A stretch of DNA of 12,585 nucleotides from a bacterium. Its GTDB lineage: Bacteria > Tectomicrobia > Entotheonellia > Entotheonellales > Entotheonellaceae. A program made the position numbers and the translations under genes. This document shows positions 6,274 through 12,585 of the stretch, piece by piece; the first letter of the stretch is position 1, and every line of letters starts with the position of its first letter. The DNA lies in assembly GCA_027294925.1 (NCBI GenBank), contig JAPULM010000468.1, positions 1-12,585 on the forward strand, read 5' to 3'. Below the pieces are notes generated by a model. It made no database searches. It was not told the DNA's origin and was given only the letters and a program-made list of their open reading frames with translations.

Positions 6274-6318
6274 TTGCAGTCTGGGTCTGAGTCACGCATA
6301 ATACAGTTTCGCAACTGT
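6274..6318 (+). promoter_or_regulatory. Possible promoter and operator of the aldo/keto reductase operon
   Basis: CATAAT at 6297-6302 is a good -10 element; TTGCAG at 6274-6279 sits 17 bp before it but matches the -35 consensus at only half its positions. Directly after the -10 is a perfect inverted repeat, ACAGTT-TCGC-AACTGT, at 6303-6318. Its 6-4-6 layout and its position over the expected start site are like the palindromes at the crotonase promoter, although the arms differ. The weak -35 would suit an activated or repressible promoter. Confidence 0.35.
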
Positions 6319-6359
6319 TTTGCTTTGCCTGGTGGACGGTGCGTAGTGAGGGAGTGACG

Positions 6360-7589
6360 ATGCAGACCACCCGACGTACGTTTCTTAAGCAGATCATGGC
6401 GAGCAGTTCGCTGCTGGGAATTGTCCCTGCGATTGCAGCAAGCAAGGATTTTGCCCAGCAGGCAAGCGAATTGCCTGTGATTAAGCAATATAAACGATTA
6501 GGCCGTACGGATATCAAGTTATCGGACATCAGTTTTGGCGGCTCTCGGCTCAGAGATGATGTTGACTTGATCCATCATGCACTAGGGCGCGGCATGAATT
6601 ACTTTGATACGGCAGAGAGCTATACCGGCGGCCGGTCCGAAACAACGCTTGGTAAAGCCCTGCAGGGCAAGCGAAACGGCGTTTATTTGACCAGTAAAGG
6701 TCAATTTGCTGCCGATACGACGCAGGATGACATGATGCGTACTTTGGAAGGCAGTTTACGCCGCTTGCGTACTGATTACATTGATGTCTACTTTCACCAT
6801 GCCGTCAATGATGTGCGGGATTTGCGTAATGCGGAATTTTATGCCTTTACAGAACGCGCCAAAGCACAAGGTAAAATACGTTATGTCGGTTTGTCAGGCC
6901 ATGGCGGCCGGCTCATCGAATGCCTTGAGTTTGCCATTGAGAGCGGCGCCTTTGATGTGATGCTGGTCGCCTACAATTTTGGCCAGGACCCAAACTTTTT
7001 ACAGCGCTTTACCCGTCGTTTTGACTTTATCGCAGTGAATCCGGATTTGCCACGGGTGATTCGTAAGGCGAAAGCGGCTGGCATGGGCGTGATTGCGATG
7101 AAAACGCTGCGCGGGGCTCGTTTGAACAGTATGGAATCTTATCAGAAGGACGGCGCCACGTTTCCGCAAGCAGCGTTTCGTTGGGTGTTGTCGAATCGCG
7201 ATGTCGATGCATTGATTGTCACCATGCACTCGCCTGCTCAGGTCAACGAATATGTCGCCGCCTCTGGGGTTCGAGTCACGCAGGGTGATCTGCGTTTGCT
7301 GCATCGCTATGCGAGCCTCAATGACGCCACCTACTGCCGTCCTTTGTGTCAGGTGTGCGAGTCGTCTTGCCCAGAGCAGGTTCCCATCGCCGATGTGTTA
7401 CGCCACAAGATGTATGCCGAGGATTACGGCGCCTTACAAATGGCGCAGGAACGATATCTCGCTTTACCGCTTGACGCAACGGTATGTTTGTCTTGTGTGC
7501 ACCAGAGCTGTGCCTCTGCCTGCCCGCATGGCCTATCGATACCGGCGCTGACGCGTCAGGCGCACAACCGGTTGAGTGAAGGAAGATGA
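6360..7589 (+). CDS. Tat-exported aldo/keto reductase with two ferredoxin-like Cys clusters
   Basis: A 409-residue protein with a twin-arginine signal (TRRTFLK, residues 4-10, then a hydrophobic stretch to about AIAA, 24-27), so it should fold in the cytoplasm and be exported to the periplasm. Residues 42-315 form an aldo/keto reductase barrel with the tetrad Asp83, Tyr88, Lys113 and His147 (YFDTAESY, LTSK, DVYFHH). The C-terminus holds two four-cysteine sets: Cys326, 330, 333, 337 (last followed by Pro) and Cys376, 379, 384, 388 (last followed by Pro). Each could bind one [4Fe-4S] cluster, so electrons might come from a redox partner rather than only NAD(P)H. ATG 6360 is preceded by AGGGAG at 6349-6354 (5-nt spacing); the in-frame ATG 6339 would place extra residues before the Tat motif. 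The stop overlaps the next gene's start (ATGA). Confidence 0.88.
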   Translation: MQTTRRTFLKQIMASSSLLGIVPAIAASKDFAQQASELPVIKQYKRLGRTDIKLSDISFGGSRLRDDVDLIHHALGRGMNYFDTAESYTGGRSETTLGKALQGKRNGVYLTSKGQFAADTTQDDMMRTLEGSLRRLRTDYIDVYFHHAVNDVRDLRNAEFYAFTERAKAQGKIRYVGLSGHGGRLIECLEFAIESGAFDVMLVAYNFGQDPNFLQRFTRRFDFIAVNPDLPRVIRKAKAAGMGVIAMKTLRGARLNSMESYQKDGATFPQAAFRWVLSNRDVDALIVTMHSPAQVNEYVAASGVRVTQGDLRLLHRYASLNDATYCRPLCQVCESSCPEQVPIADVLRHKMYAEDYGALQMAQERYLALPLDATVCLSCVHQSCASACPHGLSIPALTRQAHNRLSEGR

Positions 7590-8050
7590 GTTTGCTGCGT
7601 TTTCTGTGTTGGGCTTTAGCTCTGCTTGCCGGTTTAGGCAGTTTGGCCGTTGCCTCGGCCAGACAAGCTGATGCCATGCGAGGTCCTGCTGCTGTTAAAT
7701 TGCCGCCTATGCGTGCTGCATCTCGGCCAACGCTCTCCTATCCGGCCGTTACCTTAGATGCCTATTTGCGCTTCTTTCAGCGGGTGATTTCTCCTGTTGA
7801 CGGCGCCCGTTCAAACATGTACCCCACCGGCTCTGACTATTCCCGCCGGGTTTTCCGCCGGCACGGCGCCTTGCTGGGTATTATATTGACCACTGAACGA
7901 CTGATGCATGAAGGGAATGAGGTGATTGTCGCGCCGCGTATCAAGAAGCATGGCATCTGGCGTGTTTATGATCCCGTTGCAGCTAATGATTGGTGGTGGC
8001 AGGAGCCCAATTGGGTGTATACGTCGAAGCCTTCTGTACGACGACGTTAA
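7586..8050 (+). CDS. YidD-like protein with N-terminal signal, conserved cysteines missing
   Basis: A 154-residue protein whose start overlaps the reductase stop by 4 nt, so the two are probably translationally coupled. It opens with a hydrophobic segment (residues 3-25) ending VASA, either a cleavable signal or a membrane anchor. Residues 58-113 resemble YidD, the small membrane-protein insertion factor: YLRFFQRVISPVDGAR (60-75), MYPTGSDYS (78-86), then HGALLGIILTTERL (93-106). YidD normally reads ISPxxGxxC, YPxCSxY and ends with another cysteine; here those positions are Ser76, Gly82 and about Glu109. A C-terminal extension (114-154) contains a tryptophan-rich DWWWQEPNW. It may therefore be a divergent YidD relative with another role, perhaps linked to the exported reductase, and not the housekeeping factor. 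Confidence 0.7.
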   Translation: MSLLRFLCWALALLAGLGSLAVASARQADAMRGPAAVKLPPMRAASRPTLSYPAVTLDAYLRFFQRVISPVDGARSNMYPTGSDYSRRVFRRHGALLGIILTTERLMHEGNEVIVAPRIKKHGIWRVYDPVAANDWWWQEPNWVYTSKPSVRRR

Positions 8051-8110
8051 GGCTCAAGTTTTTATCATCGCGTATGGCGCTGTATGCATAAGCAGCGTTT
8101 GATGTGATAC

Positions 8111-8116
8111 AAGGAG
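8111..8116 (+). promoter_or_regulatory. Ribosome binding site that decides the Trm112-like start
   Basis: AAGGAG is followed by three consecutive in-frame ATGs at 8118, 8121 and 8124. Spacings are 1, 4 and 7 nt, so only the third is well placed. The protein from 8124 begins MALSKELLDILACP, which fits the family's usual start. Confidence 0.6.
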
Positions 8117-8123
8117 TATGATG

Positions 8124-8372
8124 ATGGCACTTAGTAAAGAACTCCTCGACATTCTTGCCTGTCCTGAAACCAAACAGCCTCTGACTTTAGCGGAGGCTGC
8201 TTTGGTGGAGCGTCTGAATGAACGCATCGGGCAGGGGCAACTCACTAATCGTGGCGGTGAGCAGGTAACCGAACCCATCGATGGCGGGTTGATTCGCGAG
8301 GATGGTCAGTACCTCTACCCCATCCGGGACGATATCCCTGTGATGTTGATAGACGAGAGTGTCGCCCTTTAG
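8124..8372 (+). CDS. Trm112-like / UPF0434 (YcaR) family small protein
   Basis: An 82-residue protein opening with SKELLDILACPETKQPL (4-20) and closing with LYPIRDDIPVMLIDE, the two hallmarks of the Trm112-like/UPF0434 family. Between them lies a longer linker (about 24-62) seen in some bacterial members. Eukaryotic Trm112 is a zinc-binding partner that activates several methyltransferases. Bacterial proteins keep the fold but, as here, only one cysteine (Cys13), so zinc binding is doubtful. Their partner is not well established. It follows the YidD-like gene after 73 bp, may share its transcript, and has its own strong ribosome binding site. Confidence 0.85.
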   Translation: MALSKELLDILACPETKQPLTLAEAALVERLNERIGQGQLTNRGGEQVTEPIDGGLIREDGQYLYPIRDDIPVMLIDESVAL

Positions 8373-8387
8373 AGGACCCCGGTCCTT
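8373..8387 (+). terminator. Weak hairpin after the Trm112-like gene
   Basis: Immediately after the TAG stop, AGGACCCCGGTCCT (8373-8386) is an almost perfect palindrome that could form a 5-bp stem (AGGAC/GTCCT) with a CCCG loop. It sits between two convergent genes, a sensible place for termination. No run of T follows, so an intrinsic terminator is not demonstrated. Confidence 0.25.
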
Positions 8388-8429
8388 GCTTGGGCTGTGC
8401 GACCTATCTATCGACCCTTCAGATGCCGG

Positions 8430-8756
8430 TCACGATGCTTCGTCGGGTCCGATACAAAGGTATAAATCGCGATCTCGCACCTCGACCGTATAGACGCGTG
8501 CACACGTTTCCGGCGCCTCGATATAGACGCCCGTGCTCAGGTCGAAGCCCCATTGGTGTAAGGGGCAATAGATGATGTTGTCCTCAATAAGTCCGCGTTG
8601 TAGCGCTGCGCCTTCGTGTGGACAGATGTTGGAAATGGCAAAAATATGACCATTATGATGCACCACCAAGGCTTCTTCAAACGCATTGATTTCCACCACT
8701 CGTCGGCTTCCAGGCGCGAGTTCATTGAGTGCACAGATCCGAATGTGCTGTGGCAT
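8430..8756 (-). CDS. Rieske-type [2Fe-2S] ferredoxin
   Basis: A 108-residue single-domain Rieske protein of the kind that passes electrons to ring-hydroxylating or other oxygenases, or serves as a small nitrite-reductase-like subunit. The cluster ligands are Cys45 and His47 in CPHEGAAL and Cys64 and His67 in CPLHQWGF, the usual C-x-H ... C-x2-H pattern. There is no signal peptide or transmembrane helix, so it should be cytoplasmic. AGAGGA lies about 9-10 nt upstream of the ATG. It is convergent with the Trm112-like gene and divergent from the DUF4416 gene, and no oxygenase or ferredoxin reductase is nearby, so its partner is unknown. Confidence 0.92.
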   Translation of the reverse strand: MPQHIRICALNELAPGSRRVVEINAFEEALVVHHNGHIFAISNICPHEGAALQRGLIEDNIIYCPLHQWGFDLSTGVYIEAPETCARVYTVEVRDRDLYLCIGPDEAS

Positions 8757-8846
8757 GCCTGAACATCCTCTTGGTGCGAAAGGTGGCGGCCTATGGGGTT
8801 GTAAGTCGCTTTGCGATGACCATTTAAGGCTGAGGAATCGGGACTC

Positions 8847-9389
8847 GTGGGTGCCATTAACCTCCCATCGCCGGTCAAACCGTTTTGCGCAATATTAATG
8901 GCGCCAGGCATAGCGCTGGCTGATATCGAAGACGGTTTACAGCATCAGTTTGGCGCCATCGATTTGCGTAGCGTCCCTTTCCCGTTCACCCAGACCACCT
9001 ATTACGAGCGTGAGATGGGCGTCGGCCTGCAGCGTGTTTACATCACCTTCGATGCGTTAATCGGCAGCACTGAGCTGATCGTGATGAAGCATACGACCAA
9101 TCGCCTCGAAGTTGAATGGGCGACCGCCTCGGGCGACCGTCGCGTCAATTTGGACCCCGGCTACCTTGATCTGGCTAAAGTGATCCTGGCCTCAAGCAAA
9201 GATCATGCTCACCGTTTATACCTCGGCGCTGGTATCTACGCTGAGATAACCTTACGGTATACGCGCAAACAGTTTCAAGCTTGGGATTGGACGTATCCGG
9301 ATTACCGGCTACCCGCAACCCGGGCTTTTTTCGAGCAAGTCCGTGAACAGTACAAACGACAGCAACGGCAGCAGAGTGAGACAGGCTAA
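8847..9389 (+). CDS. DUF4416 family protein
   Basis: A 180-residue cytoplasmic protein that fits DUF4416 along its whole length. Markers are the start SPVKPFCAILMAP (8-20), FPFTQTTYYEREMG (45-58), VNLDPGYLDLAKVILAS (about 99-115), KDHAHRLYLGAGIYAE (about 117-132) and TYPDYR (149-154). The function of the family is not known; it is found mainly in deltaproteobacterial and related genomes. The start is a GTG with GAGG 11 nt upstream, which is long; no better start precedes the conserved region. It diverges from the Rieske gene across 90 bp and is followed 79 bp later by the hydroxyacid dehydrogenase. The charged, glutamine-rich C-terminus (QVREQYKRQQRQQSETG) is probably unstructured. Confidence 0.85.
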   Translation: MGAINLPSPVKPFCAILMAPGIALADIEDGLQHQFGAIDLRSVPFPFTQTTYYEREMGVGLQRVYITFDALIGSTELIVMKHTTNRLEVEWATASGDRRVNLDPGYLDLAKVILASSKDHAHRLYLGAGIYAEITLRYTRKQFQAWDWTYPDYRLPATRAFFEQVREQYKRQQRQQSETG

Positions 9390-9468
9390 TGCGGAATGCG
9401 GAACAACCCCTTTTCTTTCAATTTCGAAATCCGCCTAAGCGCTGGACAAGTCGGAGGGAGATTGCCTG

Positions 9469-10524
9469 ATGCCCGATAACAGCACTGAGAAGCACGTTTT
9501 CTGGTTCGATGATCACAAAACCCCCAGTGTTGCCGATGCGCTCGCTGAAGAGAAAGGCGTTTGCCTGCACCGCCTCGATTTCGACGCGGCGGAGGACGAA
9601 AACTGGGCGGTGATGGAGAAGAGTCACGCATACTGTATTACCTCGGCGCGGGATGAAGTTCCGGATCTGTACAAAGGGACCCCGGCCTTAATCGAGCGAT
9701 GTCAATCACTGCTTCTCATCTCCGCTTCGGGAGCCGGTTATGACCCGGTGGATGTGGCTGCTTGTACGGCAGCCGGAGTCTTGCTGGTCAATCAATCTGG
9801 CGCCAACGCACAGGCGGTGGCAGAGCATGTGGTAGCCATGATGTTGTCTTTGACCAAGAACGTTATGCAGTCGGATCGCGCCTTGCGAAAAGGGCGCGGC
9901 GTGTCGCGTGAGACGTTTAAGGGGCGCAATGCATACGGGCGCACCCTGGGCATCATCGGATTAGGCAATGTGGGTCGTCGCCTGGCGCATATTTGTGGCA
10001 ACGGTCTCAATATGCGGCTCATCGCCTACGACCCGTACCTCTCGGCGGCGGCGTGTGAAGCAGGCGGGGCGATTGCGGTCAAACTGGATGATCTTCTGTC
10101 GCAGGCCGATTTCGTAACCATTAACTGCCCACTAAATGCTGAAACGAGGGGAATGGTTGGCCGACGTGAGCTTGCCCTGATGCAACCCCAGGCCTATCTC
10201 ATTACCACCGCCCGAGGTGGAATTGTTGATGAGGCGGCTCTGGCCGATGCCCTCGAACAAGGTCAGATTGCCGGAGCCGGCATTGACGTTTGGGAAGTTG
10301 AACCGCCGCCTTTGACACATCGCTTATTGACCTTTGACAATGTGGTTGGGACCTATCACACGGCTGGCGTGACGGTGGATTCACGGGAATTGATGGCGAC
10401 GTGGAATGCACAACAAGTGATGCAGGTCTTGAATGGTCAGTACCCGCCTCGTCTGATTAACCCCGAAGCGTGGGATAAATTCTCGTTGCGATTTGAGACA
10501 GCGCTCGGCTTTCTACCCTCGTAG
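9469..10524 (+). CDS. D-isomer-specific 2-hydroxyacid dehydrogenase
   Basis: A 351-residue NAD-dependent dehydrogenase of the D-2-hydroxyacid family, which interconverts 2-keto acids and D-2-hydroxy acids in the cytoplasm. The cofactor domain has GLGNVG (164-169), and Asp188 at the end of the second strand favours NAD over NADP. The catalytic triad is Arg249 (TTARGG), Glu278 (WEVEPPP) and His297 (GTYHTAG). The usual PHxAG around the histidine is YHTAG here. There is no C-terminal ACT domain, so it is not a regulated phosphoglycerate dehydrogenase of the long type, and the substrate cannot be told. The start has a strong GGAGGGAG box 8 nt upstream. It is followed after 52 bp by the methyltransferase gene on the same strand. 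Confidence 0.9.
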   Translation: MPDNSTEKHVFWFDDHKTPSVADALAEEKGVCLHRLDFDAAEDENWAVMEKSHAYCITSARDEVPDLYKGTPALIERCQSLLLISASGAGYDPVDVAACTAAGVLLVNQSGANAQAVAEHVVAMMLSLTKNVMQSDRALRKGRGVSRETFKGRNAYGRTLGIIGLGNVGRRLAHICGNGLNMRLIAYDPYLSAAACEAGGAIAVKLDDLLSQADFVTINCPLNAETRGMVGRRELALMQPQAYLITTARGGIVDEAALADALEQGQIAGAGIDVWEVEPPPLTHRLLTFDNVVGTYHTAGVTVDSRELMATWNAQQVMQVLNGQYPPRLINPEAWDKFSLRFETALGFLPS

Positions 10525-10576
10525 TTGTACAACGATCCCGAATTCTACATCCTTGCTGGAACAGGAGACCAATGCG

Positions 10577-11434
10577 GTGAATCTGACCGAATTACACGAG
10601 GCCCAACTGGCCTACTGGGGTGGTGACAGCGGCAAACGATGGGCCGACCACCAACGCTACCTCGACCAGATGATCGAACCGATGGGCGATGCGTTGCTGG
10701 CGGCGAACGCGCCGCAGCCGGGCGAACGTGTGCTAGATATTGGCTGTGGCTGCGGCGCTAGCGCACTGCAAACCGCCGACCTAGTTGGCGCCGACGGCGT
10801 CGTGCTCGGGGTCGACATCAGCCCCGATATGCTGCAGGCGGCCCGCCGCCGGCTCGGCGAACGCACCCTGACCAATACCTCGTTTGAATTGTCAGACGTC
10901 GCGACGCGCCCGTTCGAGCCCGAATGGGACCTCGTGATGTCGCGCTTCGGCGTCATGTTCTTCGGCGACCCGCTGGCTGCCTATCGCAACATCAGACTGG
11001 CGCTCAGAGCAAGCGGCCGACTGGGTTTTATTTGCTGGCGCGCCGCAACGGAAAATGAATGGGTGGCGGTCCTGCTAACGGCGGCCGCCGACATCATCGA
11101 CATGCCACCGCCTCCGCACCCGCACGCCCCCGGTCCCTTTGCCTTCGCTGACCCGGATCGCGTTAACGACATTTTATCTGCGGCGGGATTTCAACACATC
11201 GTCATGACGCCTGTTGATCGCCAGATGACCATGCGCTTTGACGGCCCTGACCCGCTGGCGCGCGCTGCCGAATTCGTCATCGAATTCGGTCCGCTTGGCC
11301 GCCTGCTCAGCAAGGCCGATGACGCTACCAGACAACGCGTCAAGGCGCATTTACCCGTTAGACTGAGCGATTTCGAACGCCATGGCGCCATTCAGATGGG
11401 TGGCGCCGCCTGGATCGTCAGCGCAACCTTGTAA
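10577..11434 (+). CDS. Class I SAM-dependent methyltransferase (UbiE/COQ5-like)
   Basis: A 285-residue methyltransferase with motif I VLDIGCGCG (52-60) and the acidic end of the second strand in VLGVDISPDML (about 76-86). The post-I region VMSRFGVMFFGDP is typical of UbiE-like small-molecule methyltransferases. The N-terminus, QLAYWGGDSGKRW (10-22), also fits that group. I chose GTG 10577 because AGGAGA lies 8 nt upstream; the open frame reaches back to 10493 inside the preceding gene, but the extra residues show no homology. The substrate is unknown. Codons here are markedly richer in G/C at the third position than in the genes at the left of the window (for example 45 of 60 bases are G/C at 10801-10860). 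Confidence 0.85.
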   Translation: MNLTELHEAQLAYWGGDSGKRWADHQRYLDQMIEPMGDALLAANAPQPGERVLDIGCGCGASALQTADLVGADGVVLGVDISPDMLQAARRRLGERTLTNTSFELSDVATRPFEPEWDLVMSRFGVMFFGDPLAAYRNIRLALRASGRLGFICWRAATENEWVAVLLTAAADIIDMPPPPHPHAPGPFAFADPDRVNDILSAAGFQHIVMTPVDRQMTMRFDGPDPLARAAEFVIEFGPLGRLLSKADDATRQRVKAHLPVRLSDFERHGAIQMGGAAWIVSATL

Positions 11435-11556
11435 AGGAGCAGGGGTGGACTTGTCTCAACCTAGGCTCGATGTCACCGCTGTCCGCCGTATGGGTCAGAT
11501 CGCAACGGATGATAAGGTCTCAACAATTTACAACGATCACCAGAGGAACTACAGGC

Positions 11557-12585
11557 ATGAAACTTGGTCTGAGGTTGGGCTATTCGGGCCCACATTTAGA
11601 TATACCGGTCGACAAAATCGTGTTAGCAGAGCGCTTGGGGTATGACTCGGTTTGGGCCTCGGAAGCCTATGGTTCTGACGCCATTACGCCACTCGCCTAT
11701 GTCGCCGCGCACACCAAACGCATCCGTCTCGGCACCGCAGTGATTCAGCTCGCCGGACGCACGCCGGCCAATGCGGCGATGTCGATCGCCACCCTGGACG
11801 CCATCGCCGGCGGCAACCGGGTGATTTGCGGCCTCGGGGTATCCGGTCCACAAATCGTCGAGGGCTGGTACGGCGAACCATGGGGACGCCCTTACTATCG
11901 GATTAAAGATTACGTCGCCATCATGAAGAAAATCTGGGCGCGCGAGGCGCCGGTGACGCACCATGGCAAGGAGATCAGCCTGCCCTATGTGGGCGAGGGC
12001 GCGATGGGCGTCGGCAAACCGCTGAAGTCGATTATGCACATGAATCCCGACATCCCCATCTGGCTCGGCACCGGTATGGAAGCGATGGTGCGACTGACGG
12101 CGGAAATCGCCGACGGTTGGTTGCCGCTGGGCTTCGTGCCGGAAACGGCGTCGATATATCAACCCTGGATCGATGCAGGACTAGCGCGTTCGGGCAAAGT
12201 GGCGGCCAGCTTCGAACGGCAGACGGCGGTGCAGGTGATCATCACCGACGACGTCAAACAGGCGATCGATCAATTAAAACCGAACATCGCGCTATATGTT
12301 GGCGGCATGGGGCACAAGAACAAAAATTTTCATAAAGAGATGATGATCCGGCGCGGCTTCGCCACCGCTGCCGATCGTATCCAGGAGCTCTACCTGGCCA
12401 AACGCAAGGCGGAAGCGAGCGCAGCGGTACCGGATGAGTTTGTCGATCAGGGCGTCTTGATCGGTCCCGCCGACCGTATCCGGCGCCGCTTCCGCCTGTG
12501 GGAGGATTGCGGCGTCACCGGCTTGACCATCGGCGGCGATGAGCAGGCGCTGCGCTTGATGGCGCAGCTAGCGGATTTGCAGCCG
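11557..12585 (+). CDS. LLM-class (luciferase-like, F420/flavin-dependent) oxidoreductase, 3' end beyond window
   Basis: The frame opens at ATG 11557 and stays open to the end of the window (343 codons), so the gene is incomplete or stops just outside. The sequence follows the bacterial luciferase-like TIM-barrel family: GLRLGYSGPHLD (4-15), AERLGYDSVWASEAYGSD (24-41), RIRLGTAVI (55-63), then ICGLGVSGPQIVEGWYGEPW (about 90-109). IPIWLGTGMEAM followed by AEIADGWLPLGF is the usual binding-site region. Close relatives are mostly annotated as F420-dependent, but FMN cannot be excluded from sequence. AGAGGA lies about 10 nt upstream. It is preceded by 122 bp without a convincing gene and, like the methyltransferase, uses G/C-ending codons. 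If F420 is used, the host must make that cofactor elsewhere in its genome. Confidence 0.85.
   Translation, partial: MKLGLRLGYSGPHLDIPVDKIVLAERLGYDSVWASEAYGSDAITPLAYVAAHTKRIRLGTAVIQLAGRTPANAAMSIATLDAIAGGNRVICGLGVSGPQIVEGWYGEPWGRPYYRIKDYVAIMKKIWAREAPVTHHGKEISLPYVGEGAMGVGKPLKSIMHMNPDIPIWLGTGMEAMVRLTAEIADGWLPLGFVPETASIYQPWIDAGLARSGKVAASFERQTAVQVIITDDVKQAIDQLKPNIALYVGGMGHKNKNFHKEMMIRRGFATAADRIQELYLAKRKAEASAAVPDEFVDQGVLIGPADRIRRRFRLWEDCGVTGLTIGGDEQALRLMAQLADLQP

Noticed and set aside
8078..8097. Inverted repeat CGCTG ... CAGCG around TATGCATA before the Trm112-like gene
   Set aside because: The arms are only 5 bp with a 10-nt loop and no T-run. The gene has a strong ribosome binding site just after it, so neither a terminator nor an operator is supported.
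10524..10533. Perfect 10-bp palindrome GTTGTACAAC at the end of the hydroxyacid dehydrogenase gene
   Set aside because: It is short, does not extend on either side, has no central loop for a hairpin and occurs once; chance is likely.
11382..11645. Plus-strand frame with a possible GTG start at 11445 after AAGGAG, before the LLM oxidoreductase
   Set aside because: It runs about 90 bases into the well-supported oxidoreductase gene in another frame and its product resembles no known protein.

Overview
The window is a stretch of bacterial chromosome of roughly 50-55 % GC, densely packed with metabolic and housekeeping genes on both strands. I see no rRNA, tRNA, CRISPR array, insertion sequence or phage gene. 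A Tat-exported oxidoreductase and a YidD-like protein point to a Gram-negative cell. The mix of a formyl-CoA-transferase-like CaiB/BaiF enzyme, a crotonase, an Asp/Glu-racemase-type enzyme, a DUF4416 protein and an LLM-class (flavin/F420-type) oxidoreductase fits a metabolically versatile environmental lineage such as a deltaproteobacterium-like or Tectomicrobia-like organism. That placement is inference from gene families only.

Layout, left to right. (1) 1-692, minus: Asp/Glu racemase / maleate isomerase superfamily enzyme, cut off by the window start, with both usual catalytic cysteines apparently replaced. (2) 693-1040: intergenic, holding one doubtful 73-codon reading frame. (3) 1041-3146, plus: an (S)-2-haloacid dehalogenase, then an RNA cytosine-C5 methyltransferase (RsmF/NOL1 type) whose PUA-like C-terminal part sits in a different, overlapping reading frame. 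(4) 3202-3390, minus: a 62-residue protein preceded by a near-consensus sigma-54 promoter. (5) 3525-5592: a crotonase (plus) and a Frc-like CoA transferase (minus) facing each other. The crotonase promoter carries two tandem palindromes. (6) 5719-6183, minus: a stand-alone cyclic-nucleotide-binding domain protein. (7) 6360-8372, plus: a Tat-exported aldo/keto reductase with two ferredoxin-like cysteine clusters, a cysteine-free YidD-like protein overlapping it by 4 nt, and a Trm112-like protein. (8) 8430-8756, minus: a Rieske ferredoxin. (9) 8847-12585, plus: DUF4416 protein, D-2-hydroxyacid dehydrogenase, SAM methyltransferase and an LLM-class oxidoreductase that runs off the window.

How they may work together: the Frc-like transferase and crotonase probably handle CoA thioesters of one carboxylic acid, and a GTCAATATT half-site occurs upstream of both. 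The racemase-type enzyme, dehalogenase, hydroxyacid dehydrogenase and LLM oxidoreductase suggest scavenging of substituted organic acids, but no complete pathway can be read from the window.

The least expected signals are: the sigma-54 promoter plus tandem palindromes at 3442-3592; catalytic-residue replacements in three enzyme-like proteins (racemase, crotonase, YidD); the exported double Fe-S aldo/keto reductase operon; and a clear excess of the palindrome GGCGCC (18 copies by eye, 17 of them after position 4600).
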